From the NCBI GenBank assembly GCA_963978905.1, contig OZ022256.1:29165426-29229425 (forward strand): 64,000 nucleotides of DNA, written 5' to 3'. The position numbers and the translations under genes were made by a program. The notes below the pieces were generated by a model, which was given only the letters and a program-made list of their open reading frames with translations, made no database searches and had not been told where the DNA came from. Source of the stretch: Trichostrongylus colubriformis (Eukaryota > Nematoda > Chromadorea > Rhabditida > Trichostrongylidae). The stretch's first letter is position 1. The number at the start of each line of letters is the position of its first letter. Of the stretch, positions 54,580 to 64,000 are shown one piece after another.

Positions 54580-55010
54580 GGATTACGCCACTCGCGAGTT
54601 CCGGCTTGGTCCAGCAGCGATGGAGGCAACTACTGTGGGCACTGCAAGAGGAGAAGGTAACGTTTGTAACGGAGCGGTTCGTCTCTGGTTCTACAAGTGC
54701 GGAAACGAGCATGGAATGCTAGAAATTTCAAAATGATCAAGGTGCTTCAATTAGCACGGAAGGGATGAGCGTTCTTATTTGCAGAGGATATCCAAGAATA
54801 TAGGCCCACTCAATGCAGATGGGGAACACCACTAGCTGAAATGTAATAGCTTTGGTTCGTCGAAATGTGAAAGTAAGCGCATTTGTCACAGATCGCCTTC
54901 CGAAAATTGAATGAGTTGCAGGCCAAAGCCCTCACTCGCCCCATAATGACCTAGCGCCGATTAACTCTCAGTTTTCGAATATGTAGACAGCTTCCCCAGA
55001 ATGTATAGTC
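54580..55010 (+). repeat. Diverged relative of the mariner-like insert's interior
   Basis: Shares a colinear series of segments with 53390-53790, e.g. ACTGCAAGAGGAG, GGTT(T/C)...AAGTGC(A/G)GAAA(T/C)GAG, TTTGCAG(A/G)GGATATCCA and CGCATTT(T/G)TCAC. No terminal repeats were found for this copy. Confidence 0.6.
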
Positions 55011-57080
55011 CTTATTACGGGAGGGAGCCGAATCGTAATCTACCCGAGGTAAACCTGCGAAAACCGAGGTCTAGTTGCGGAAAAGCTTTTTATGAGATTT
55101 TTATGAGGTTTTTTACAATATTTCATGACATTCAGTCTTCTTCTATTGGAAATACAAGCTTGGAGACCAGGATATTCGTAGAGTCGAGAATAACTCGACA
55201 GGGGGTCGTATTTGACCAGACAGGAGAGGGGGTCGTATCTGCAGAGTCAGCGATGAGCACTGGAAAGCTCTTCCAATAAGCACATGAGATGAGAAAGGTG
55301 GTTCACAGCAAGCCCGTGTGAGGGAGTGTGACGCTAATATTTTTTTACGTTAAGTAATATTCCAGAAAAACCAGAATCAAAGACGCGATCTCTTTTGGTT
55401 GATGTGCTTTATGATAGTGTTACAGTGCTCAAATAAAAGTTTCGTATGAGCAAGGAAGTACTAGCTGTGCAACGAATGAAAGGCTTACGTAACGTCGTTG
55501 ACTGCAACTGTCACGAGGAGCACTAGAAGTGATGTTACTTTCATTTTTCCGAGGTGTTGATGTCAGTGCCATGACGGCATATCGCTTTCCACATGATCCG
55601 AGTAGAGTAATAGAATGAGTGACAGACAGACCCTATAGTAAAAGCACAGTTGATAATTTTTGGCTCAATCGCTCTTCATATAGGCTCTGGGGGTACCACA
55701 AAAGAGAAAAAATTGAAGAAAATTTCTAAAAACTGTTTAAATGAGCTGCTCCTGACCGTGGCTTCAACGGGTTTGCAGACTAGAAGCAACTATTTGTTCA
55801 ACTTCCCACGTGAGAGTGTCATCCGATAAGGTTGCTGTTACTATGGAATTTTCCCTATTCTATCTGATCGAATTCGATGTCTTGCCTCTAATACAAGTGG
55901 TAGCCAGTGCTGCCTCGCCGGCTTAATCGTAGATGGTTGTAAGTCATCTTGAAACGTTGATTGCCATCTCATTTACGGGTTAATTACGCACTCAGCACGT
56001 TTTTCACCATCGCAATGCGGTGATGGCACACGCTCTTTGCCTATCTAATCGCGAATGGAACCGCAATACTCATATTATCATGAACTGTGCCTTAATGTTG
56101 ATGCATTGCTGCAATAGTGTAATCGCCATGCGTACGAAGACGGCAAGTCCGTATCCATCTAGGAAAAGAAAAATGGCTTTACTACACTTACATGATGTCA
56201 CGGAAAACTTACGATCATTCTTACGATACGAACTTACGATAAGCTAAACATTTGCCATCTACCACCCACAAAAAACATTCTACAGGGGTGCCGAAAGGAG
56301 TGATCTTTCCTCCTCCACATTCAATGCCATATTCGTCGAGCTTCAGCAGACTCACAAACAATGCAATCAGCAATGTAATACAATCCACAACAATGCACTT
56401 AGTAATATAATACAATCCGGCTGTAGTAATTGGCTTTGTCGTATATGGGTTCCGTAGAGGAGGATCGTACTGAGGTTGCTGCTTTCTTTGACATCAGGGA
56501 GTGCCCTGCTGGAGACACACATTGTGTAGGACCATATGCTATCTATCTTTCTCACGACTCTTTTCCCACTCGACGGATCGGGGATCTTTCAAAGCATACC
56601 TTGTACAAAGATCGATGAAGGAACTGCATTCAGTACCTCGTACTTTGTCAGGACTGAGTTATCTAGATAATTTCGTACCCTCTGTTTTAGCTGGACATCA
56701 TATTTTTACGAGCCTTCTAGAAACCCTTCTATCCAGGATAATTTCTTCGGAAGCTTACACTCCTTTAGGAAACCGTTCGTGCCCTCGATTCTTTTGATCT
56801 TCCAGCGGTTCCGAATAACGTGTAGTATATCAGCCCATTCACAGGAATTTATTCGTTTTTCCTAAATATATTAGATGTAATGTAATGTGTAATGTGATTC
56901 GGTATGATCGTGCCTTTTCCTCAGTTCTACTTACTGATACGGAGATCTCGTTTATCTTTGTTGCATGGGGAGCTACACACTACTTACTCATTTTCGAACT
57001 CGGTGGCCCAAATCTTCGCTGTCTCTGTGCGAGAATGTACATGTGGTTTGAACTGAATTGAAGACTAAAATTATTCACTG
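55011..57080. other. Unassigned stretch, no gene supported
   Basis: Short frames only. A Cys-containing frame at about 56430-56618 (ECPAGDTHCVGPYAIYL) could be an exon, but no splice-site pair or homology supports it. Confidence 0.45.
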
Positions 57081-57085
57081 TCTTA

Positions 57086-57238
57086 GGCCGCGGTCATACC
57101 TTGCGGTGCCGGCGGCAGGGCGTGGCTGCGAATCTCCGCGTCTCCGCCTATGCCACCCTGCCTCGTTGCCTGCGTCATCTCTGCACCTGCCTCGTGCCAC
57201 TCTCCCTCGCTGGTGTGAACGCAACCAGGACCGCGGCC
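57086..57238. mobile_element. Harbinger-like MITE, TTA target duplication
   Basis: Ends GGCCGCGGTC and GACCGCGGCC with TTA on both sides (57083-57085, 57239-57241). GC-rich, imperfectly palindromic interior with CTGCCTCGTTGCCTGCGTCA units reminiscent of the centre of 775-899. Confidence 0.6.
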
Positions 57239-57241
57239 TTA

Positions 57242-58596
57242 GCGAGCACGAGCATGTTGATCGTCATGTTGCCGAACCATTCGTCAAAGAAATATGAGAA
57301 ATGAGCATACCACCACGTTCTTCTGAAAGCTTTTACAAGCAAGCAAGTCAGTAGTTCAGTAGTCTCCGAAAACAAGCAGACAGACAAAGTCAATGGAGAC
57401 TTGCTGTTGCGAAGGATGAAGGCATGGATTATGCCCAATGGCTTTGGGGCGTAGAGACGTCTGACTAGCAAATGAAAGCTGCAATGGAAGGTGTCGATTG
57501 TGTACACCTTAGAACGATGATGTGAAGGTCTTACTGTAAGATTTATTCATTTTTCATAAAGAAAATAATGCTCATCATACGCCCAATAATTATGCATTAA
57601 CCCAGTAGAACATATACATTTGAATTCACGTCTCAAAACACAATGAGATCACAGGTTTACCAAAGCAAGGCGATATGTTTAATTAGAAAAACGAAGAACA
57701 TCACCGGGGAAACAATAACGGACAATACATGTTGGAATAGATGAATGCTTCATTATTTTTACAAAGAAGAATACAAAGTTGACCAAGTACGTACGACAAC
57801 AGAAATACCAAGAACCCACAGCGAATGAGCGCTAGAAAGAGCCTGCAATTCAGCCCTGTGCTTCATGAGGTATGATGCGCTGAAATTTGAAGGACAGCAG
57901 GAATAGTCTTCCAACTCCGATATGCGTGATAGGAAGGCGCATGCAAGAACAGCAAAATTTGGACCGTGAGGTGAAAGTCTGGAAGTGTCCTCGATCGTTG
58001 GTTGCATTCATGAAATGTGCTAGACGTCCCTCCTGTTAATTCGGTATCACCGCCTGCTTTGCAGTTGAAACTGATTCAACGTTTTTACTGCACACAATTT
58101 AAGAGCCACCGAATATTTAGAGGGTTCTTATTATGTCTTCAATGGAGATGAGCTGCTTTTTTGCGTCTCAAATGGTTTCCAGATTGATGACGCTGTTGAG
58201 CCCTGGATTCAAGTCAATTTCCTCCATCTTGTCGGCAGGAAATACATTAACCTAAATGAGACCCGATGAAAATGAGGCCAAAAAATTGCAACGTGCAACG
58301 ATGCGCGATATTTGCGCGAGTGCATGCGATGTGAGGGCGATTGCCACGGAATAAACGAGCTAATTTGAGTGGCACAGTTGAAGGAAAAAAGGGCCTTCCG
58401 TGACTGGAAACCTGGTTCAAAATGTTGCACGCCGTTCTACGCTATCTCGCAATCCCAGTTCAAATCTCGGCTGCCAGTATGGGTAACTGCTGAAGGAACT
58501 GTGGATCAAGCAGTGAAGCCCCGTAGAAATACAGCACTGATGAAATGGCAATAGACTTTAGGAATCCTTTGCGATCGACTGTGCTCGAGGACTCCT
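57242..58596. other. Unassigned stretch, no gene supported
   Basis: Two - strand open frames (57175-57507, 57759-58007) have hydrophobic patches but no recognisable family; the first runs into the MITE. Nothing else seen. Confidence 0.45.
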
Positions 58597-58930
58597 GAAG
58601 GCGCATTTCGCGATGATCAGAGCAGATGGATCGACTCACCCTCTAAGAACAGTAGATCCTTGGGTAATCAGTTAGAATGCACCTATTTCACGTTGCCACG
58701 GTGCGCTATCACTGCGCAACACCTGCTCGAACCCACTCCGACGCCACCCATCCAAGCTCCCTTGTTAGTCAACTGAGCAAGATGGGTGGCGTCGGAGTGG
58801 GTTCGAGCACGTGTAATGTCCTGTACCGCACCGTGGCGACGCGAAAGAGGTACAGCCCACTAGTTACCCAAGTATCTACCATTCCAAGAAGGTAGGTCGG
58901 CTGACCTGCTTATCGCAAAGTGTGCCTTCA
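58597..58930. mobile_element. AAAGGC-family foldback MITE
   Basis: Left end GAAGGCGCATTTCGCGATGA and right end TCGCAAAGTGTGCCTTC are inverted. The centre holds near-perfect inverted segments CTGCTCGAACCCACTCCGAC / GTCGGAGTGGGTTCGAGCAC. Same family as 61609-61918. Confidence 0.7.
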
Positions 58931-59362
58931 AAGGTAAGGTGTACCTATCGGTGGTGAGGCCCGCAATGCTGAACGGGGTGAGTGTTGGCCCATGATGAAC
59001 AACCACGAAAGACTGCGCTCTGCGGAAATGAGGATGCTTAAATGGGCATGCGACTGGACACGGCAGACAGGGTCAAGAGCGAGGGCAAAGGCAGACGGCT
59101 CGTGCTTAGCTGAAGGTGAGGGAGCGGCGGCTACGATGGTACGGACAAGTACTCAGAAAGCTACAAAATTACCCGATGATAAACCGATTTGGAGTTCGAA
59201 GCCTCGCGCCGGCGACCACGGGGAGCCCTCCTAAAGGAGAGGTGTGAGGATGTCATCAACGAGGACCTCACCGATGTTACGGCCACGGCAGTGGATGCCC
59301 TAGGCAGGAACAAATGGAGACATATGACAAAGGCAGCGGACCCTGCTACAGCGCGAGATTAA
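58931..59362 (+). pseudogene. 3' end of a non-LTR retrotransposon ORF
   Basis: Broken frames read the C-terminus of a LINE reverse transcriptase: YLSVVRPAMLNG, then HERLRSAEMRMLKWACDWTR, then RWYGQVLRK-like, GAS-PPKGEV-like, then EDLTDVTATAVDALGRNKWR and a final ATARD stop near 59362. Truncated at its 5' side by, or against, the MITE at 58597-58930. It is a different family from the RTE element at 27204. Confidence 0.72.
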
Positions 59363-59392
59363 AGCCACGGCACAGTAAAATATTGTTGACAT

Positions 59393-59446
59393 AGTTACTA
59401 CAAGGATGCTGAGTTAGTTAGTTAACTCAGCATCCTTGTAGTAACT
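59393..59446. repeat. Perfect 23-bp-arm hairpin, 8-nt loop
   Basis: AGTTACTACAAGGATGCTGAGTT and its exact reverse complement, loop AGTTAGTT. It lies about 30 bp after the stop of the LINE fragment. Confidence 0.8.
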
Positions 59447-61226
59447 TTCGCATCGCGAGCTGCGGCGATAAACAGCAGCTATCAAAAATTGTTGACATAA
59501 TTTACAAAGATCCACTCCTGTATTCAAAACTAAGTTCAAAACATCTCTAGGACTTGTTCCTCTATTACCTTCGAATCGTTGCGTTGTAGTGTCTCCATCG
59601 ATGACATCACGGAGACTGTGTCCACGCGCTTCTAGAAACACGTATTGTTTTGTTTCATTTCTTGTAGCCAAACAGACTCACACTTCTGGCAGGGGTCGAC
59701 TCTTCTTTTATCCTCTCCAAAGGCTTCGACACAAACTTCTGTGATCGTCTTGATTCATCCTTGAATTGTTAGCATACTGCTCATGTATATGAAGAAAACG
59801 TTTCACTGTACATTTACATACATGGATGGAGTTTCGATGTTAACGAGTTCCCACTGTGGGATGCCACACGCATTCTATTTCCATTCAGAATCGTGGTGGT
59901 AGGTTATTGCGGCCATCATCGGTTTCGGTCCTTCTTTTTACCAACTGTCTACCAAGGACGGCCCCCATCAAAGGGAAAGTATTGATTGGTGGAGCCGAAT
60001 ATTAGAAAAATGTCGCAGTGGTCAAGGGTATAAAAATGAAGAAAAACGGAGAGAAAAGGTCAAAATATGGAAAAGCAAGATCACATTTCACCGTTGATCT
60101 CGAGGCGGACCATTCTGGAATCTGATCCAGGACTTGGATCTAGCGGAGGCCACTCCCACGGTGGACGGAATTAGGCGCAACCTTTATGCGTTCCGTACAT
60201 TTTGGTCTGCCTCTACCAATTCCTAATGAGTCCGAAATCTCCAGCTTGCATTTCAGGTAGGTTTTGTGACGTGAACTCGTTCAACATCGAGGGAATAATA
60301 GATAGGAAGAGGTTATATGTTTTATATGTTGAAAGCGGTTTTCTTTCTTATTTCTTCACTGATTAGCAGCTTTATATCTCCAGCTGTCTAGTGGCATAAC
60401 CCAAACAAGATTACTGCCTGGTGGGTCTCCAGTAATTTAAGGACGGGACATATACATGTGACGAGCACAGAAAAAAAACTTCTACAAGGTATCACTTTTT
60501 GTTTTCCCCTCAATTTGATGTTATAAATCAGTCACCTGCACAATGGCATCCTCCTGTATTGGTAACTGTTCAGTCGATGTGCTACATTTGTAAACGCTGC
60601 CTCTATGTGATTTCTCGTCTCCAATACTTTCTGTGCTTTTTGGTGGGGAGGTGGTATCGGAGATCGCATGGTTTGAGTGCGATCTCTCTCGAGGCTTTCT
60701 GAAAAGGAACATTCAGTGGATATCCAGGGAGCTACCATGAACACCCTAATTCTTCGTCTTGAGAGAATCAGCTCAGCCACCGTACTAATGAAACGGTATT
60801 CAATAAGAAAACCCCTGCTAACTGAATTGATTTCGTTCAACTTTTTGATACAAGCGTTATCAGAACAATGATAGAAAATGGGTAAAGTAATTTTCTTAGA
60901 CGTAATGTTTCGGTATTACGTTTCCTATGGGACTCTTCACTACCACTTTTCTCGGTGAAGCACGGTTTTCAGGGTTCTTAATTATGTGGGCCAAGAGGCA
61001 GATTTATGCGTGAGTGCAGTTAAGTTGTATAGGAACATTATAGAGCTGATAAAAGGCAATGAAGTGTAACTTTGGTAGCCTGATAGATAGCATTATTCTT
61101 CAAATAGTGATCCAGGCCCAAAAGCAGCGCATTTTGCCAAAATCCAGCAATCTTGTGATTACCGCCACAATGGCCTCTTTGGGATTGGCAAGACATGCAT
61201 GGAAATAAAAGTAAGGTTTTACGTAC
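59447..61226. other. Unassigned stretch, no gene supported
   Basis: No coding exon, RNA gene or defined repeat end recognised; short open frames only. Confidence 0.4.
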
Positions 61227-61372
61227 TCTATATATGAAATGTCGTCGCACTGATGAATGCTTTGTGCCGATTTGCGTCGAATGTGGTTGCGCCGCCAACT
61301 CAGCATCCAAACGATGACACAACTTATCGATAGCACAAAGCAGATCATCACCATCACGGCTATTGAAATCAT
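61227..61372 (-). CDS. Probable exon of a single-pass membrane protein
   Basis: Acceptor CGTTTCCAG directly before ATG (61372) and donor GTACGT after 146 nt, both good nematode splice sites. The 48 codons encode a transmembrane helix (SIAVMVMICFVLSISCVIVWML) followed by a basic stop-transfer stretch WRRNHIRRK and a polar tail. A possible upstream exon ends at a GTACGA donor near 61432, and a possible last exon follows an ATCAG acceptor near 61082; neither is certain. Family not recognised. Confidence 0.4.
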
Positions 61373-61608
61373 CTGGAAACGATTCTATAGTAGGGAGAAA
61401 CTTGTTTCAGCCACATGCCGAAATCATGCCGTGGTCGTACCAAACAGTTGTAGAGGACATTTGGATGTTCTAGCTTTCGGACTCTTGATATTTTTGAAGT
61501 TACGCTAATCCGAGATGTAAATTTAACTTTCCATTTTCATTCCATTTATCATCGCAAGGCACCGATAAAAGGTGCAACCACCGCTGCAAAGTCCGGATTT
61601 ATCATCTT

Positions 61609-61918
61609 AAAGGCACATTCCGCGATATCAGATGGGTCGACTTAGCTTCTCGAAACAGTAGATCTTACGGTAACTAGTCACTTTTTTCGCGTCGCCTTGG
61701 TGCGCTATCACGGTAGACCTCCTCGAACCCATTCCGACGCCACGCATTTGAGCTCCCTTATCGGTCAGCGGAGCAAAATGGGGGAATGGGTTCGAACAGG
61801 AGTAGCGCCGTGATAGCGCACCCGGGCGACGCGAAAATGTGCAGCCTGATAATTACTCAAGGATAAACTGTTCCAAGAAGCTATATCGACTCATCGGATC
61901 ATCGCAAAGTGTGCCTTT
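61609..61918. mobile_element. AAAGGC-family foldback MITE, best preserved copy
   Basis: Ends AAAGGCACATTCCGCGAT and ATCGCAAAGTGTGCCTTT. Inner inverted segments GTGCGCTATCACGG / CCGTGATAGCGCAC and TCGAACCCATTCC / GGAATGGGTTCGA. Shared with 58597-58930 and, in part, 13993-14215. Confidence 0.75.
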
Positions 61919-62003
61919 CATTGGGGTACCACGTCGGAAGACAAGCGGTAGCCGAGTGCAGTTACAATTGTACCCAATTACGGTAAGCTCGCACCTATAA
62001 TTA

Positions 62004-62902
62004 TTAGGTTGATTCATAATAAATCGGACAAATGGTAGTGATGATTTCTAGAGATCATAACTCAGTAACGAATTAACGAAAATGGACGCGCGAGGTACCG
62101 TTGGAATGAGTATGAAAAGCTCTTCAAAGTACCGCAAAATAATCACTCCAAAGTAAATTCATTCCGCCACAATGCCGCACGATTTCAAGCGGACCAGAGA
62201 CCACATCCGCAACGTCATACTATTTATATCGCTATCTGGCCAGGAACCCGCGGATATCGGCAGACGTCTGATAGAAGTTCACAAGGAGCATGCCCCTGGC
62301 AGAAGTACACTGTAGTTGTAGCATTCGAAGTTTGCGTCAGGCGACTATTCCATCGAAGACGAAAACCGCGGTTGGTGGAGCGTACACGGCGTAGAGTACT
62401 GGGAGCTGCTCGATGAAGGTACCACAGTATCCGCCGACGTCTACGTTCGTCAATTACGAGAATTGAAGGCCAATGTCCAAAGTTCGCTACGGCGGCGGTC
62501 ACATGTCTACTTCCAGCACGACAACGTGTCTACTTACACAGACCGCACTTCGCAAGATCGACCAAGGCCGAGCTGCTGTCGTACAGTTGGACCGTACTTC
62601 TATACCCACCGTACTCCCCAGACCTGGCCCCTTCAGATTTCCACCTTTTCTCCCACAGCCAACGCCACCTGGACGGCCAAGACTTCAAAACTCGCGACGA
62701 GGTCAAGGCGGCACTCGGCAACTTCTTCGAGCTCCAGCTTCCGGCCTTCTGGAGCAAGGGCATCCATGATCTGCCTATACCGTGGCAGGAGGTCATCGAT
62801 AAAGATGGAGTATATTTCAAGTGAATCCCTGTTGTCGTAAAAAAGTTGTACGACAATGATTAAAATTGGTCAATTTGTCCGATTTATTATGAATCAACCT
62901 AA
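62004..62902 (+). mobile_element. Degenerate mariner element, 899 bp
   Basis: Inverted ends TTAGGTTGATTCATAATAAA and the inverse at 62883-62902, flanked by TA (62002-62003, 62903-62904). Shorter than a full mariner (about 1.3 kb), so internally deleted. Confidence 0.88.
62171..62823 (+). pseudogene. Mariner transposase remnant
   Basis: From ATG 62171 the sequence is in broken frames: an N-terminal piece FKRTRDHIRNVILF-like, then DENRGWW, then the catalytic-region pieces YFQHDNV (QHDNA-type) and [15 protein letters not shown], then LPAFWSKGIHDLPIPWQEV to a TGA at 62821-62823. Frameshifts and a deletion between the DNA-binding and catalytic parts make it inactive. Confidence 0.8.
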
Positions 62903-62904
62903 TA

Positions 62905-63929
62905 CATATTTCATAATCACTAATGCCAACGTTTTTCGAACGCACATATCTCTGACTGCATGTTTAATTTTTACGTTGTCCATGTGTGAGTAATAGCTGT
63001 TTTAAGTAGTGTAGGATGCTCATTCGGGTGCTGTTGCAACGAGTGGTGGAGTGGAGTACACCTTGTAAAATGTTGATGTTGAGCATCTTAGCATCGTGAT
63101 GTTACGCCCTGCTTATTCAAGTGTATATTTTTGCCTAAACCCTAACAGAAGAGGTAGTGGTTGCGTTCTCCGGGGTCTAGGCAGAATTGGGACCTCCTCA
63201 ATAGCACCCTCTTTTCGACCTAGAGCCAACGTAGTCCACGGTGGAGGGAACGCGACTTCGCCGTAATAACAAAAGGAAGATGGCGGTGAAAAAAGGGTGG
63301 CACTATCCAACCACTGCAGCATTAGAAACAGCGAGCTGAGCACGAAATTATTCTTCGCTGAGCACCATATCACATCCATTTTCGCGTTCACGGCAATCTA
63401 GCGCAACGAGCGCATCAAGATGTAAAAACATGACAAAAATGGCTAGGTGATTTGAATTCAGCCTCAACCTGACTAGGGGGAAGGAGCCGCGGGTGAGTCA
63501 ACCACTTCTCACTTCGCAGGCCATGGAAAAAATCTCGATTCACCTCAAAGCTCGTTATCCCCTAGGCTTGCTAAAATTCACGTACCCCTTTCTTGCGCAT
63601 TAAAAAATTCTGTGGAATGCACTCTCTCAACTCCAGTAACATTTTAAATTTTTTGAAACTACTTCGCACCATGGCTGCATCTCAAAAATATAGATGCTCG
63701 TAAGATGTCACCAACTGATTATCTATGATTCAGTTCCGTAGTAAGAAGAGCGCTGAACTAAATGACTGCACGAGTCAATGTCTAGCTGCGCTTCAGCGAT
63801 GAATGCAAATGTTAGGTCACGATGGCCGTGTAGAGCACGCAATTACAAGCGGCTACCGCTTGGCTTTTACGTAATACCGTTAACAAGTAGCGAGCGGTGC
63901 CGGGGTGCATGTCATTAGGAGAGAGAAAT
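62905..63929. other. Unassigned stretch, no gene supported
   Basis: Contains CTAAACCC and CTCCAACG-type segments and short frames only; no domain, RNA gene or clear repeat end. Confidence 0.4.
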
Positions 63930-64000
63930 CGCGTGGCCGAGTTTGGCTAGCGACGGGATGGTGCGAGCTGTGCACGCCGTATTGGTTGAGTCCTGAAGCG
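63930..64000. mobile_element. Partial MITE of the 11485 family, cut by window end
   Basis: CGCGTGGCCGAGTTTGGC, GGGATGGTGCGAGCTGTGC and GAGTCCTGAAGCG match 11505-11582 in order. The right half lies beyond the window. Confidence 0.65.

Noticed and set aside
57175..57507. Minus-strand 110-codon hydrophobic ORF as receptor fragment
   Set aside because: Its C-terminal third lies in the Harbinger-like MITE, no homology recognised and no splice sites.

Overview
The window is nuclear DNA from a nematode, most likely a strongylid (hookworm or Haemonchus type). The reasons are a Caenorhabditis-type delta-5 fatty acid desaturase (FAT-4), an SPT5 gene with many short exons and nematode splice sites (TTTCAG acceptors), a probable trans-splice acceptor next to the spt-5 start codon, and a dense load of mariner, Bel/Pao, RTE, Helitron and foldback repeats. 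Species is an inference; no species marker was seen.

Region by region. 1-7150: the 3' ten exons of fat-4 (+ strand), encoding 402 residues and missing only the first exon(s) with the N-terminal half of the cytochrome b5 domain. 7151-9835: a convergent intergenic stretch with a tRNA-derived SINE and foldback elements. 9836-20113: a complete 28-exon spt-5 gene (- strand, about 1152 residues), whose large introns carry a 9-bp-TSD MITE and a long foldback made from half a mariner element. 20114-25400: no genes; MITEs and a 756-bp tandem duplication with an internal inverted repeat. 25400-31300: remnants of a Helitron helicase (- strand) with a nearly intact RTE-type LINE (27204-30393, 13-bp target duplication) lying between them. 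31300-35128: SINE copy B and unexplained AT-rich DNA. 35129-43453: complete Bel/Pao retrotransposon 1 (340-bp LTRs, 5-bp duplication), with decayed gag-pol but an uninterrupted 658-residue third ORF. 43454-47552: foldback and repeat debris. 47553-54397: complete Bel/Pao retrotransposon 2 (185-bp LTRs, 5-bp duplication), with long gag and pol ORFs and an 899-bp mariner-like element inserted near the pol C-terminus. 54398-64000: repeat-rich DNA with a relative of the sequence inside that insert, a Harbinger-like MITE, MITEs of an AAAGGC family, the 3' end of another LINE, a degenerate 899-bp mariner, and one probable exon of a membrane protein (- strand).

How the parts relate. Only two host genes are solid. 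FAT-4 makes C20 polyunsaturated fatty acids in the endoplasmic reticulum. SPT-5 pairs with SPT-4 as the DSIF elongation factor on RNA polymerase II. They are convergent and there is no sign of functional linkage. Everything else is mobile DNA, in several layers of nesting. The most unusual object is the third ORF of Bel/Pao element 1: a protein with a membrane segment, a coiled coil and C-terminal gag-like zinc knuckles, preserved intact downstream of a broken pol.
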